DNA of 64,000 bases, taken from Phocaeicola vulgatus (GTDB lineage Bacteria > Bacteroidota > Bacteroidia > Bacteroidales > Tannerellaceae). The stretch lies in assembly GCA_022009975.1 (NCBI GenBank), contig CP091733.1:2614995-2678994 (forward strand), written 5' to 3'. Below, piece after piece: positions 50,050 through 60,722 of the stretch; the stretch's first letter is position 1, and each line of letters starts with the position of its first letter. A model generated the notes under the pieces. The model ran no database searches and had not been told where the DNA came from. It worked only from the letters and a program-made list of their open reading frames with translations. Made by a program: the position numbers and the translations under genes.

Positions 50050-50818
50050 GAATACAATATATGAGTGATTTGCATCTCGAATTTCAGGAGAATAGCAGAT
50101 ATCTGAGATATAATGAATTGCCTGTAACAGGTGATGTACTGGTGCTGGCAGGAGATATTTTCTATCTCAAGGATAAGACTGCTCCAGTTATGAATTTCTG
50201 GAAGTGGGCATCCAAAAATTACCGTCAGGTATTGATTGTTCCTGGTAATCATGAATACTATAACTATTCGGATGTGATGGAACGCGGTTTTCAATGGAAG
50301 TGGATGTTGCGGGAGAATGTGGGTTACTATCAGAATCAGGCTGTCCGCATCGATGATACGGACTTTATACTGAGTACGCTTTGGTCGCATATCAATCCGA
50401 ATGATGAATATTTTTGTATGGAAAGGTATGAACGACTTCCGCCAGATAAAGTTCGACGGGAAGTCTGCTGCAAGTGGAGGAATTCAACCGGATGCACGAG
50501 ATAAGTATTGACTTTATTCGGAAAAACATCGAAGAGAGCACAGCAAGCCATATTGTGGTGGTCACACATCATTTGCCTACACTCCAAGTAGTAGCAGCGC
50601 ACCATAGAGGATCTGTTCTGAACAGTGCATTTGCAAGTGAGTACGATAATTTAATCGCCAATAGTAGGATTGATGCATGGATATATGGACATTCGCATAC
50701 TAATATTGATACGGAGATAGGAGGGACCAGGGTAATCTCTAACCAGATGGGATATATTTTTGCAAATGAGCATCTGATGAATGGATTTGAATCGGGCAAG
50801 TTTATTGAAATTAAATGA
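50046..50818 (+). CDS. Calcineurin-like phosphoesterase (one frameshift)
   Basis: Second metallophosphoesterase: MRIQYMSDLHLEF (DxH), VLAGDIFYL (GD), VPGNHEYYNY (GNHE), VVVTHHLPT and AWIYGHSHTNID (GHxH). The frame shifts near 50480 and resumes with MHEISIDFIRKNI. About 257 aa. Adjacent to, but diverged from, the previous phosphoesterase. The substrate is unknown. Confidence 0.82.
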
Positions 50819-50830
50819 GTACAGCGATGA

Positions 50831-51251
50831 ATGAAAAGAAAAATCATAGATAGAAAATACCTTTTGCGATTTAGCTAAGGGAAGTTGGTCTGACTACATT
50901 AGATCTGGAAGCATTAGGCGAAAATCATCATTGGGAAATTGTTGTGGAAGGAAATTTACTGGAAAAGGATGATTGAGACTCAGCGTCAGTTTGAGCGTCT
51001 TGCCGTGATTGGTGATGAAGAGTATCGTGGGTTTTTATATAGAGGTGCCTCGGCCAACATCAGAAGATTGGGGTAATGCAGAGGAACTGATTGCTTCGGG
51101 AGAATACAGCAGCATGGATGCATATCTGTCGGACTGGCTTGCGTTCAATCCGATGGAAACGCGCTGGTTCTATGTAACCTCAAGAAAACACGGGAATAAC
51201 CGGTCGATTCATGTTACCGACCGGAAATTTACCCACTTTTGTTATTTCTAA
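50831..51251 (+). pseudogene. Unidentified protein A (broken)
   Basis: The frame starts at ATG 50831 (MKRKIIDRKYLLRF) and reaches LEALGENHHWEIVVEGNLLE and then FYIEVPRPTSEDWGNAEELI, after small breaks near 50880, 50975 and 51030. The last part, rich in Trp and Tyr (NPMETRWFYVTS), ends at 51251. I do not recognise it. It follows the phosphoesterase pair closely and may belong to the same operon. Confidence 0.4.
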
Positions 51252-51281
51252 CCGCTCCTCGTATAATGAAAAAGGAGTTCG

Positions 51282-52151
51282 ATGATGTTTGTTGCAAGGA
51301 GAACCTTACACGTCGACTTTTTGAATCTTATGATTGGTGTTATTATAGCAGATTCCGACGGGTTTAATGAGTATGTAGCAAACAATCTGCCATACCAACA
51401 ACGTACAGGTAGGATTTCCAGAAAGAACCTGGTCCGCATAGTTCCGAGTCTTAGGATTGATGTAGAGGACCGTGAAATGACAGTTAAGGCTTTAGAGGAC
51501 TCAATACAAGGGTGTTCTTTTGTCTCCTATAGAGACTATGACCATACGAAAGTATTGTAAAATTTTATCGTATTGCTAACGAAGCCTTATAAGGCTTATC
51601 ATAAGAAACGGGGTATCGGTGGACGTATCAATAAGGATTCAAAAAGAGATCTCCAAAAATCTCGGATGTGGCTTACTACAAGTATATGAAGTATGTGGAT
51701 GTGGAGAACCTTTATAACGTCGACAGCCAGGAGGATTTCATACGGTTTGCAACGGATCATTACGGTGAACTTGGGCTTTCACGTTTGAATATATTAGCTT
51801 CAAATGTTCAACATCAGGGATGGAAGATTGTTGTTTCCAACAGTTATTCATCCAATGTCGGATTGGCTATGGAGGTGGCTGTCTCCCTGTATAAGGCTGA
51901 TGCTCCATTACATATTTACGATGCAGAGAAACTTCTGAGTATTCTGAAGGAAGAGGATTTTGTCCGACTGGTTCCTGATTCATACCATAACTATATGGGA
52001 TATCAGGAAGAAGGTACCGTATATGAACTTCCTTGGGAGTATGAATGTTTTTGATGAGAAAAAAACTCTTTTTCTTACTCTGGAGCAATATCATGATATT
52101 ATTTCTCATACCGAATGGGAGTCTGAGAAACGTGTAGAGCCTATTTCTTAA
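51282..52151 (+). pseudogene. Unidentified protein B (broken)
   Basis: Coding-like segments in changing frames: a stretch with FDDVCCKENLTRRLFESYDW, then YRIANEAYKAYHKKRGIGG, and a long readable part (51668-52054) with YVDVENLYNVDSQEDFIRF, GWKIVVSNSYSSNVGLA and ELPWEYECF. A last piece reads LFLTLEQYHDIISHTEW. No family recognised; it may be one protein of about 280 aa. Confidence 0.4.
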
Positions 52152-52439
52152 TGGAACGTCGTAATTTAAAAGTTGGCTTTATCTCCATGTTTATGCGTAG
52201 TTGATAAGCCATTTTTGCAATCAAAACTTCATGAGGGAAATAGCGAAATTGGACATATAACAAATACAAAATATAGGATTTACAATCAATCACTATGATT
52301 TGACGATAAGTTTTCTAAGAAAAATTAGTTTTATTCTCAGAAATTGCATAGTTTTGTATTTATAATCTTCATAATAGTGAAGATTAATGCTTAAAAATAT
52401 ATATAAATATCATTATAATGATAGATAAATTCGGTTTAT
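52152..52439. other. Intergenic region before hipB
   Basis: No gene. TAGTTTTG at 52349-52356 fits the -7 consensus and could start the hipBA transcript. No clear operator palindrome of HipB type was seen. Confidence 0.4.
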
Positions 52440-52752
52440 ATGGTAGATTTCTATGAATACTCCACGCCTGAGCCTTTGTAAGGCTATTAGGCAACAGATT
52501 TTAAAGAATATAGAATTCGTTGCAATCTCACTCAGAAAGATGTTTCTGAGCAATCCGGAATTGGACTTACAACCATCCACAAATTCGAGAATGGTACAAG
52601 CTGGCAATATTTCATTGTCAACATTTATTGTGTTGTTGAAAGTGGTCGGACAGATTAACACTATAGACAATCTTCTTCCGGAATTGCCTGAATCTCCTTA
52701 CCTGGTGCGTAAGGATGATAAAAAGGTACAGCGTGTCAGACACTCTAAATAG
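52440..52752 (+). pseudogene. hipB: HipB-like XRE antitoxin (frameshifts)
   Basis: ATG 52440 reads MVDFYEYSTPEPL. After small breaks an XRE HTH appears (NRCNLTQKDVSEQSGIGLTT, IHKFENGTSW), then NISLSTFIVLLKVVGQI and the linker LPELPESPYLVRKDDKK. About 105 aa. It sits 8 bp before hipA, the normal antitoxin-toxin order, and would repress the pair and neutralise HipA. Confidence 0.7.
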
Positions 52753-52760
52753 CATAAATT

Positions 52761-54260
52761 ATGGTACAGTCGTTAAAAGTAATACTTTGGGGTGAGGAAA
52801 TTGGTAGATTGGCATGGGATGCCAGACGCAGGTTGTCCTATTTTTATGTATAATCCGGCCTTCTTGAAGAAAGGTCTTAACATTTCTCCATTAGCTGCAC
52901 CAGTTGATGGAGCGAGAGGGCTTATGCCTGTATGGGGGAGAAGAGGCCAAGATTTATCAAAAATTACCGGCTTTTTTAGCAGATTCATTGCCAGACTCAT
53001 GGGGTAATCAACTTTTTGAATTATGGCGCCAGCAGAATCACTTGTCAAACGCAGATATTACTCCTCTTGACAAACTCTCATTTATAGGAAAGCGTGGAAT
53101 GGGAGCTTTTGGAATTTTTGCCTGAGGTTTCAAGAGAGCGTAAGGCTGAAAAATAGATATCAAATCATTGGCAAATTTAGCAGAGCGTATATTCTCAGAA
53201 AGAGAAAAATGCCAGAATCCTGCCTGAAGAGTCGGTAACAATGCAGTCATTACTTACGGTTGGTACTTCAGCCGGTGGTCGTCAACCTAAGGCCATTGTT
53301 GCCATTAATCTAAAGAATGGTGAGGTTCGTAGCGGGCAGATTTCCGGATTAGAGGAGTTTGATTACTATCTGGTCAAATTTGGGAATTCGCAATACAGAC
53401 TCGGCAGAATTGGAAATGTCTTACTATGAACTTGCTACAATGGCAGGGATAAATATGATGCCTTCAAAACTCTATCAGGTGGACGGAAATAATCATTTCA
53501 TGACAAAACGCTTTGACCGTAATAATGGAAAAAAAGATTCATACACAAACTCTGGCCGCAATTAGCCCTGATGCGGACAGTTACGAACAATTGAGTACAG
53601 TGTGTCGGAGCTCCATCTACCGGAAACAGACTGTTATGAGGTATTCCGCAGGATGGTTTTTAATGTATTGGCAAACAATACAGATGATCACAATAAGAAT
53701 TTTTTTCATTCGTTATGAGTGAGGACGGTACTTGGCGTCTGTCTCCTGCATACGATGTAACTTATATATTTGACAATGGAGGATTCTTGCCTAATGAAGA
53801 TCATTGCATGTATATTAGGGCAAAACTTAGGGATATAACACGGGATGATGTTATTCAATTTGCTAAAGATAATGGAATACGTAGGCCTGATGCAATAATA
53901 CGTGATATAGTTAATGCCATGAAACAATTTCGTACGGTTGCCACTAAATATGGTGTTGCAGAACTGTGGATAGGACGTGTTGAAAACACTATAGTTGACC
54001 GTCTGAAATCATGGGGAGAGTTAGAGGAAATGGCTCCCGAAATATGCGAATTTGTCATAAACGGACATACTATAAAGAATATCCGTATGGAGCAGGCGTA
54101 TAAAGGAAATTTCCATTTGCTTGCTGAAATAGACGGTCATGAACGTAAGTTTATTATTGGTAAGAATAAAGAAGAGTTTTCACTTATTGAATCAATAGGC
54201 ATAGCAAACCTGTCATCTGATCAGCTCAAGTATATAGTTGAAAAAGTATTTTATCACTAG
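52761..54260 (+). pseudogene. hipA: HipA-like serine/threonine kinase toxin (many frameshifts)
   Basis: HipA phosphorylates glutamyl-tRNA synthetase and causes growth arrest. Recognisable blocks: VILWGEEIGRLAWD, NPAFLKKGLNISPL, AFLADSLPDSWGNQLF, GKRGMGAFGI, GTSAGGRQPKAIVA (P-loop-like), HFMTKRFDR, the catalytic TDDHNKNF (Asp, Asn), and LSPAYDVTYIF. At least six indels. The C-terminus continues about 90 residues past the kinase (NGHTIKNIRMEQAYKGNFHL), an extension that I do not know. Confidence 0.78.
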
Positions 54261-54261
54261 A

Positions 54262-54445
54262 AAGTATAATCGCCGACTTCGATAGACAGTTTTTTCATTA
54301 TGGGATTCAAACAATTAATAGTTTTAATGAGGCGGCTGGTCAATCGGTATTTCATGTGCATATACATTTGATTCCTCGCTATAAGGGAGATGTGGAGAAT
54401 CCAAAAGGTGGAGTGAGGGGGAATTCAAGCAAGCAGAAATATTGA
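54262..54445 (+). pseudogene. C-terminal remnant of a HIT-family hydrolase
   Basis: Reads DRQFFHYGIQTINSFNEAAG and then the histidine triad SVFHVHIHLIPRYKGD, followed by PKGGVRG. Only the last 55-60 residues of a HIT (Ap4A hydrolase-like) protein are present, starting directly after hipA; the N-terminal half is missing. This suggests a recombination junction between hipA and the HNH gene. Confidence 0.65.
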
Positions 54446-54503
54446 TATTGTTTTTATAGATAATCTGTCAAATAATTAGCATCTTTGCGAATAAATTGTA
54501 GTT

Positions 54504-55365
54504 ATGGAACTTATATATGTAAAAGAAGTAGATAAAAGTTTGTTGTATCAAGGCTTTACTATAAGAACGGCTTTATTGAATTCTTTTCTTGGTATATTTG
54601 GAAAGTTGGACATTGGTGAAATGCGTCAGATTTCTATTCTGCTGAATGGAAAAGATATATTCGGGGATTAAGGTAGTTAATCAAAACTTCGATAGGAATA
54701 AATATCCTAATCATCCAGAAATGTATCAAGTCCGTTATGATAATATGAATGATTTTCCTCCAGGCATTACGTTCTGAATTTTCGGATTTATATAATTTCA
54801 TAGATGAGCAGATGAAAATTAAAAAGATTATGAAAGAGCGAGGAGAGAATATGTCTAATATAAAAATTCCTCAAGAGTTCGAAATCTTCATTATCTTTTT
54901 ATACTACTGATAATCCTAATGTTTGGGAGGCTGTTCCTATAACTTCCCTCTGATTACCAAGAGACTAAAAAGCAATTATCAGAATTAGCTATTACTGAAA
55001 AAAGCTTTGAGGATATGCTATTGACTGATAATAATGCAACTATAGTTCAAGAAAATCATTTTGTGAAGATTCGTAAAAGCTGGACCGTAATGTGTGTCTG
55101 AATTTAAAAACTCTATAATTTCAGATGTCAAATTTGTGGACAACTCATTTCTGCACCATATGGCAACAAGCCTGTTGTAGATGCCCACCATATTGAATTC
55201 TTTTACACAATCGTTAAATAATAATTATAATAATGTGATGATACTTTTGTCCTAACCATCATAGGATAGTGCATACATATCGGCCATTATTTAAAAAGGC
55301 AAACAAAAATTTTTGAGTATCCTAATGGGTATAAAGAGAAGGTGTTGCTGAATTTACATTTATAG
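54504..55365 (+). pseudogene. HNH endonuclease (many frameshifts)
   Basis: Starts MELIYVKEVDKSLLYQGFTI at ATG 54504. The middle part (NFDRNKYPNHPEMYQVRYD, NPNVWEAVPIT, EKSFEDMLLTDNNATIVQ) is not a known domain to me. The C-terminus is an HNH nuclease: YNFRCQICGQ, VDAHHIEFFT, NNVMILCPNHHRIVH, with zinc cysteines CxxC and C and the three catalytic positions. The architecture resembles stand-alone restriction-like HNH proteins. It is convergent with the Qat operon, 145 bp away. Confidence 0.7.
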
Positions 55366-55510
55366 ATTTATAAAAGGTTGTGACGTTGTCCAAAATCTAG
55401 TGTATCTGGAAATACGAAACTCAAATTTGAATCCCTGTATTTCCATTTACACAAAATATTTTATAGTGCCACAGATTTTAAATGTAATATAAATCTGATA
55501 TCTTCAATAT

Positions 55511-56196
55511 CTATCTTCTAATAGCAGATATAAGACGACTAAAATTATCATAAATGGCATTTTCTCCCAAACCTATATTTGTCAGAGTATTACTAATTGA
55601 GCAAACCTTATTAAAAGGGGCATCTGTTTCTGTTAGAATAAGATTACGTGGTATGCGCTTAATTATTTCTATTCCACTATTAGTTTTTGTCATTTTCGTT
55701 GACAGAAAAATAATATCCATGTTCTACAATCTTAGGAATTAGAGAGAGGGACCTGAATACCAATGGAATATTACATTCTTAATGCCATAGGTAACCAACA
55801 TTTCGAACAAGACTTTTTCTGCTCGTCTGGAATGGACACTTACTATTTTATTTTTCACTTAATAGCTGCAATACTTTCTCTAAAACGAAAACTTGATCAT
55901 CTTTTAGTTTTTAGTCCTTCGTTACTAAAATCTAGACCGATCTCACCGATATAGCTAGTTTTATCTAAACACTGGCTGAATAGCCGTAATTCACTTTTAT
56001 TTTCGCTTGCATATAATGGATGAAATCCTAAAGCCAAACGTGAGAACTTATATTGTCTTACATGCTCATAGCCCAATAAAAATGACTTGGCAGATTTTGT
56101 CATTCCTATCGAGATATTCTTTTTACCTCTTTGTTGTTTGAGATACTGTTCAGGATTTGGCATCATAACAAAATGACAAAGGGTGTCTATAATCAT
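55511..56196 (-). pseudogene. qatD: QatD: TatD-family DNase of a Qat anti-phage system (frameshifts)
   Basis: Metal-dependent hydrolase, last gene of the operon. N-terminal MIIDTLCHFVMMPNP has DTLCHF in place of the usual HxH, a departure from canonical TatD. Then LALGFHPLYASE, YIGEIGLDFSNEG (metal Glu), IVSVHSRRAEKVLFEML, VIFHWYSGPS and ILTETDAPF (metal Asp). Two or three indels near 55900, 55770 and 55690. About 235 aa. It starts 10 bp after qatC. Confidence 0.8.
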
Positions 56197-56206
56197 ATTC
56201 CTGCTC

Positions 56207-57615
56207 TTATTTGTATTTCATTTGTAGCTTTTTCTTAAGCCAATTTATAACTTGTCTGTATGAGTGTAAGGCTAATGATGTATATTCATCTAACTCTTGC
56301 TTTTCTATAATTCCATTAAAGAATAGTTCTTGGCGAATTGTACGTTCATTCATTCTGTTTTTAGGAAATACAGAAGAGCGTTAAAATCCCTATTCCTTTT
56401 TGATGTTTATTGTCAAGATTAAATTTAATGCCATGAAGTACATCAGTGCCAAGCAATGCCCTCATTATCTAGACCTATTGTATCTAGTGCGACTCTTCTA
56501 TATAAGCATGGCAAACACATACCACAATGCTTGATTTTTGGCATTGCGTATTTCTATTCCGCTTTTGTCACAAAAAACATTGTGACCACGTTTTTGCACA
56601 AGAGCATGATAAGTCAACTAATGATTTTAAAATTGCCTTTTTCGAAGTATCTTGACAGCACTCAAGAACCATGTCTGCTTTTGATTTTAATCGATATGGG
56701 TTGTATATTGAGTTTGATATACCCTATAGTATATAAGGCCTCCTGTATGCGTTTGATAAAAGTAGGATGTGTAGTTCGAGTACTGCATGAACTCCTTCTT
56801 CCACTATCAAGAGGTATATTTGTTGATATAGTTCCATTCTCTGGAACTATCAATTGACATTGTGGGGATATTTTGTTTGCAATATATATTCCTGCTGCAA
56901 AAAATAATAAGGAACGTGAGCGGAATGTACTCTCTGTTGGAGTTTTAATATTCCAAGAATGAGGTTTAAGCCCCTAGCGTTCAGCAACACTTGTTCGTAT
57001 TTATTCGAAAAGATATTGTTTTTCCCTGCAATATTTTAAAAATGCTTTTTTTGATCACTATGCTCTTTGCCCAATTCCATATGTGAAACAAGTAGTATCT
57101 TTTTATCAATAGAGAGAGTGCTGGCCTCATCTATAAATCCAATCAATGAATCTAAACCTCCTGAAAACAATGCAACCTTTTCAAAAAACTGAGGATTATA
57201 TTCCTTTACTTTTTTAGTTGGATTATACGAGTATGAATCTGCCTGTATAAAGTGGATATCCCAATTGTCGCCCGTAAGAAAATTGATTGCTTTATTAAAA
57301 GTCTTCACGACCTTTATTCATATCCTCAAGATTTATTACAGGAACATTCAATAATATCAAGTTTCGTTTCCATCCATCATCTGAATTAGACAAACGAAGT
57401 ACAGCTCTGTCCACATTATATACAATCATGGATAAAACTAATAAATCAAAAGCAACAGATGATGTATCTCGTGAAAACTCCCATAACTGTTTGGGATTAA
57501 ACTTTGTGTCGACAGAATGAACTTTTCCGTCACTTCCTTGAAATGAAAGAGTAAAAAGGCCAAAAACTTCGCTTGTTTTTGACGGAGTATAATTAATGTT
57601 TATTCTTGTTTCCAT
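56207..57615 (-). pseudogene. qatC: QatC: QueC-like protein of a Qat anti-phage system (frameshifts)
   Basis: QueC-like PP-loop ATPase. ATG 57615 (METRININYTPSKTSEVFG) is followed by a substrate-binding N-domain (DTSSVAFDLLVLSMIVYNVD), the PP-loop VALFSGGLDSLIGF at about residue 140, RSRSLLFFAAGIYIAN, and VPENGTIS. A QueC-type zinc cluster HCGMCLPCLYRRVALD comes next, with TLIRQELFFNG-like residues at the C-terminal end. At least five indels. About 465 aa. It lies between qatB and qatD as in known qatABCD loci. Confidence 0.82.
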
Positions 57616-57634
57616 ATATCCAATATTTCTGATG

Positions 57635-58352
57635 TTAAAGAATCCAGGTATTCTTTTTCCTTCTCGGCTATTGAAGTCGATTTGAGTTAGTTCTTTGCTT
57701 AACTTCTCATCTAGTTCGTTATGAAGCCAACCTCTCATGTCCTTCTTTATTTCTTCAGGGATTACTCCCTTTGTCAAATATGTGGCTTTGAAATAATTCA
57801 GCAGAATATTCCAGTATGTATTCAATTTCAAATGTTATAATCCATTCATGAAGATCGTCATCTGTTGCATTCTGAAGTTTATCTTCAATTTCTTGTCCGT
57901 CTTTACAATCTGACAAAAATATCATTCAGCACTTTATCCATTGCATAAGTTGCTGCTGCATCATCCATTGTAGAATCATTGTCTCCAATAATCTCATGCA
58001 AAAGCAACTCCTTGAAATCATGTGGCGTTTTTCGGCTTTTGTGTATCAGGCAGTCTATCAATGCCTAAACTTGATACAAAGTCCATATTGCTTAATATTG
58101 TTTAAAACAGTAGCCAACCCTCTGACTGCATGTCCACCAGCACGTCAAACGAACTGCCGCCCTCTTGCCTCCATGCCCTCCAATTCTGCCACCTCTATAC
58201 AAACCATTGCCGAGCGCTATTCCTAAATTACCAAAAAACTTTGCATTTGACTCAGACTTATTGTCTGTTCCATTTGCTAGACTCGTCATGGCTCGTTTTG
58301 CTGCAGACCAATTAGGCGAAGATTTCAAATTATGTGATTGTGATGTACCCAT
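57635..58352 (-). pseudogene. qatB: QatB (frameshifts)
   Basis: Second gene of the Qat system; the biochemical role is unknown. ATG 58352 begins MGTSQSHNLKSSPNWSAAKR, the conserved start of QatB, then a Gly-rich stretch (GGRIGGHGGK) and AVRGLATVLNNI. It continues in other frames: FKELLLHEIIGDNDSTMDDA, DLHEWIITFEIEYILEYSAE and MRGWLHNELDEKLSKELTQI. The end is estimated at a TAA near 57635 because of the indels, just before the qatC ATG. About 240 aa. Confidence 0.75.
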
Positions 58353-58357
58353 ATTTA

Positions 58358-60212
58358 TTATTTTTTGTATTTTTCGTTCAATAGCTTTTTGTTAAAGGGT
58401 TCGCTTTTTGGCAAACTATTTATATAGTTATGTATCTCATTACTTAATGGAAGCATTCTAACAAAAATATATCCGCTTTTTGTATCTATATCTTCGGTCT
58501 TTATATTACTGAATAATAATTTTAATCTGTCTATTTTGTCACCAAATAATAAATTATTCTCATCGCAATTAAGTATTCTCCAACAATTTTTCTGACTTTG
58601 GATCTTTTCTTAGGTTATCATTAATCAAGTGAATAATCATGTCTTTTTCTGAATCATCGCAAGCATTAATAATTCCAGGCAAATCTCGCTTCATCATACT
58701 GTTTGTTTGCAAGGTACATAATCTTCGGAATAACAGCATGACTTTGTTGGTAACCAACGAAGCTATTGGTTTTTCATTTTTTCCAAAGCATCTCGTGCTA
58801 TCCAAAAGTAGTTTTGTAAATTTATATCTTTTTAATGACGGATCTGAGGCTTTTAACCATTGCCTCAAATAATCTGACGACCAGTTGTCTTTCCATTGTG
58901 GATTTTTGAATACCATTTTCAGTTTTTTTGCTTCTTGCTCAACATCATCCAATGGCAAAACACCTCTATTTGCATTTTTGAAGTTTATAAAGTTCTTCAA
59001 AACGAGAATTGTACAGTGTGTTGTACTCTAATACCATTAGTTTGGTTAATACTTCAGGGCGTATATCTGTAAAACCTGCTACCTCAGCTAACTCTTGACG
59101 TACATATAAGGTATTTAGAAAACGTTTTTAGTTGTCGTGGATTACCATTTAAAAACGCTTAATTAGAGGTACAGTTGGTAAACGATATTCTACTGCATGA
59201 AAATCAATATCTTTGGGAATATTTGCTTTGATGTCATCTATATTATATTTGGAATGCTTGTCTGTTTTTTTCTGAACTCCAAATATTTCTGATGTATTTC
59301 ATTAAAGTAGATATGATTTAAAATGATTTTTGCATAGAAGAAGTGTGATATAAGTCTCTTGCTCGTTGTCAGACAAACGTGGCAGTTTGTATGGTAGTTG
59401 AATGAGTTTTTCCAAATAATCTTGAAAATGGACTGGATATATCTTCTTTCTTCATTTGAATAGGATAATGCTGACTAATAGCATATTCAATAATACGTTC
59501 ATCTGCACCAATGATAAATGCGGTTTTTCCTTACATTTACAAACAACTTGACGGCCTCCAGGCAACCAATAATTCTTTTTGGGTTCACATCTATCCAAAT
59601 CATCAATATAGACAACAACAGCCTTATATCCCATATCGTCAACCAATTCTTCAAAGAGTTCTCTGAATGTTGCGATAAATTTTGACGTATTACCTTTTGT
59701 TACATCTTCAAGTAGATTGTTGTACTTATCCTTGTTTGTTATCTTATCAAGGTCTTTATTTTTCGGTAACCATTTCTTTAGCCAATCAGGAGTGAGATTT
59801 TCATAGGCTTTCTTCAAGATAAATACGCCTACTTTTTAAAAAGTTAATTCGCTCGAGAAAATCATCTACCCGTTCAAATACATCTTTTTCGCTTATTAAT
59901 ATCTTTTGTCAAGTGCTTCTAATATACTTTTCTATCATTGTCAGTTTTGTTGAGTCATAGCTCTCAAACTGCCAACTATTAAAATATACTTGAAGTATAA
60001 TCTTATGTTTCTCGTTCTGTTGTGATTTTTTTCCCATTCATGTAAGGACTGCTGAAGCAATAGCATCAAACTACTTTTTTCCCAGATCCCCAATTCCCAA
60101 ATACCCCTATGGAAATTGGTAACATATCATCATTCAAAATTATCTTCTTGAGTAAATCTGCATGGACTTGATAGCCAAGCAAATCTTGCGTTGTTTCATT
60201 ATCTGACCACAT
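58358..60212 (-). pseudogene. qatA: QatA: KAP-family P-loop NTPase of a Qat anti-phage system (frameshifts)
   Basis: First large gene of the operon. ATG 60212: MWSDNETTQDLLGYQVHADL. Walker A GVFGNWGSGK, directly interrupted by an indel before SSLMLLLQQSL. Walker B VVVYIDDLDRCEPKK at about residues 195-210, then LEAVKLFV in the next frame, as in KAP NTPases. The C-terminal helical half (58569-59000 and to the TAA at 58358) ends SEPFNKKLLNEKYKK. At least six indels. About 620 aa. It is 5 bp from the qatB ATG. Confidence 0.8.
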
Positions 60213-60235
60213 TTTATATTCTTAAATTAAATTGT

Positions 60236-60572
60236 TTATATCAAATGCGAGACATAAATATTCTTATACTTATTTTTCCATGCAAAGGACAAATATCTCT
60301 GAAGCCCAGCAATTGCAGTTCTAATTTCCTGGAGTTCCTGACCACTCATACCAAACAAGTCCTTGATAACCTTATCATCAATAGTTTGTTGGATCATGTG
60401 CAATCGCATAGAAGTCAAAATCATTTAATTTGAAGCTATTAATATTCTGAGTGGCAAGGATTATATTTGGTTTAGGCCTTTTATTCGTTCTATTGCTGGT
60501 GATTGTCAAAGTCAAGCATATAATGAGTTCTATCAATAATAGAGAAATGGCGGATCTATACGACTTCGTCAT
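60236..60572 (-). other. Small unknown ORF directly upstream of qatA (one frame change)
   Basis: The first frame encodes MTKSYRSAISLLLIELIICL, a possible membrane segment, and is stopped after 64 residues. The overlapping second frame reads QTIDDKVIKDLFGMSGQELQ, then EIRTAIAGLQRYLSF, and ends 23 bp before qatA. Joined, it would be about 110 aa. It is not part of the described four-gene system and I do not recognise it. Confidence 0.4.
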
Positions 60573-60722
60573 TTACACGATTGTAAAAATTAACTTTTCC
60601 ATATCTGTATATATTTAGTTTAAAAATAAGTGAATATACATTTTTCTCTTAAGAAGAAAAATATGTTACTATTAATTTTCTATTTGCACAAAGTTTTTAT
60701 AGTGCTGTTTTCTTTTGTTTTT

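Noticed and set aside
57036..57615. Housekeeping queC of queuosine synthesis
   Set aside because: The gene is embedded between qatB and qatD with a long extra N-domain; this is the Qat-associated form rather than the biosynthetic enzyme. queA elsewhere in the window is unlinked.
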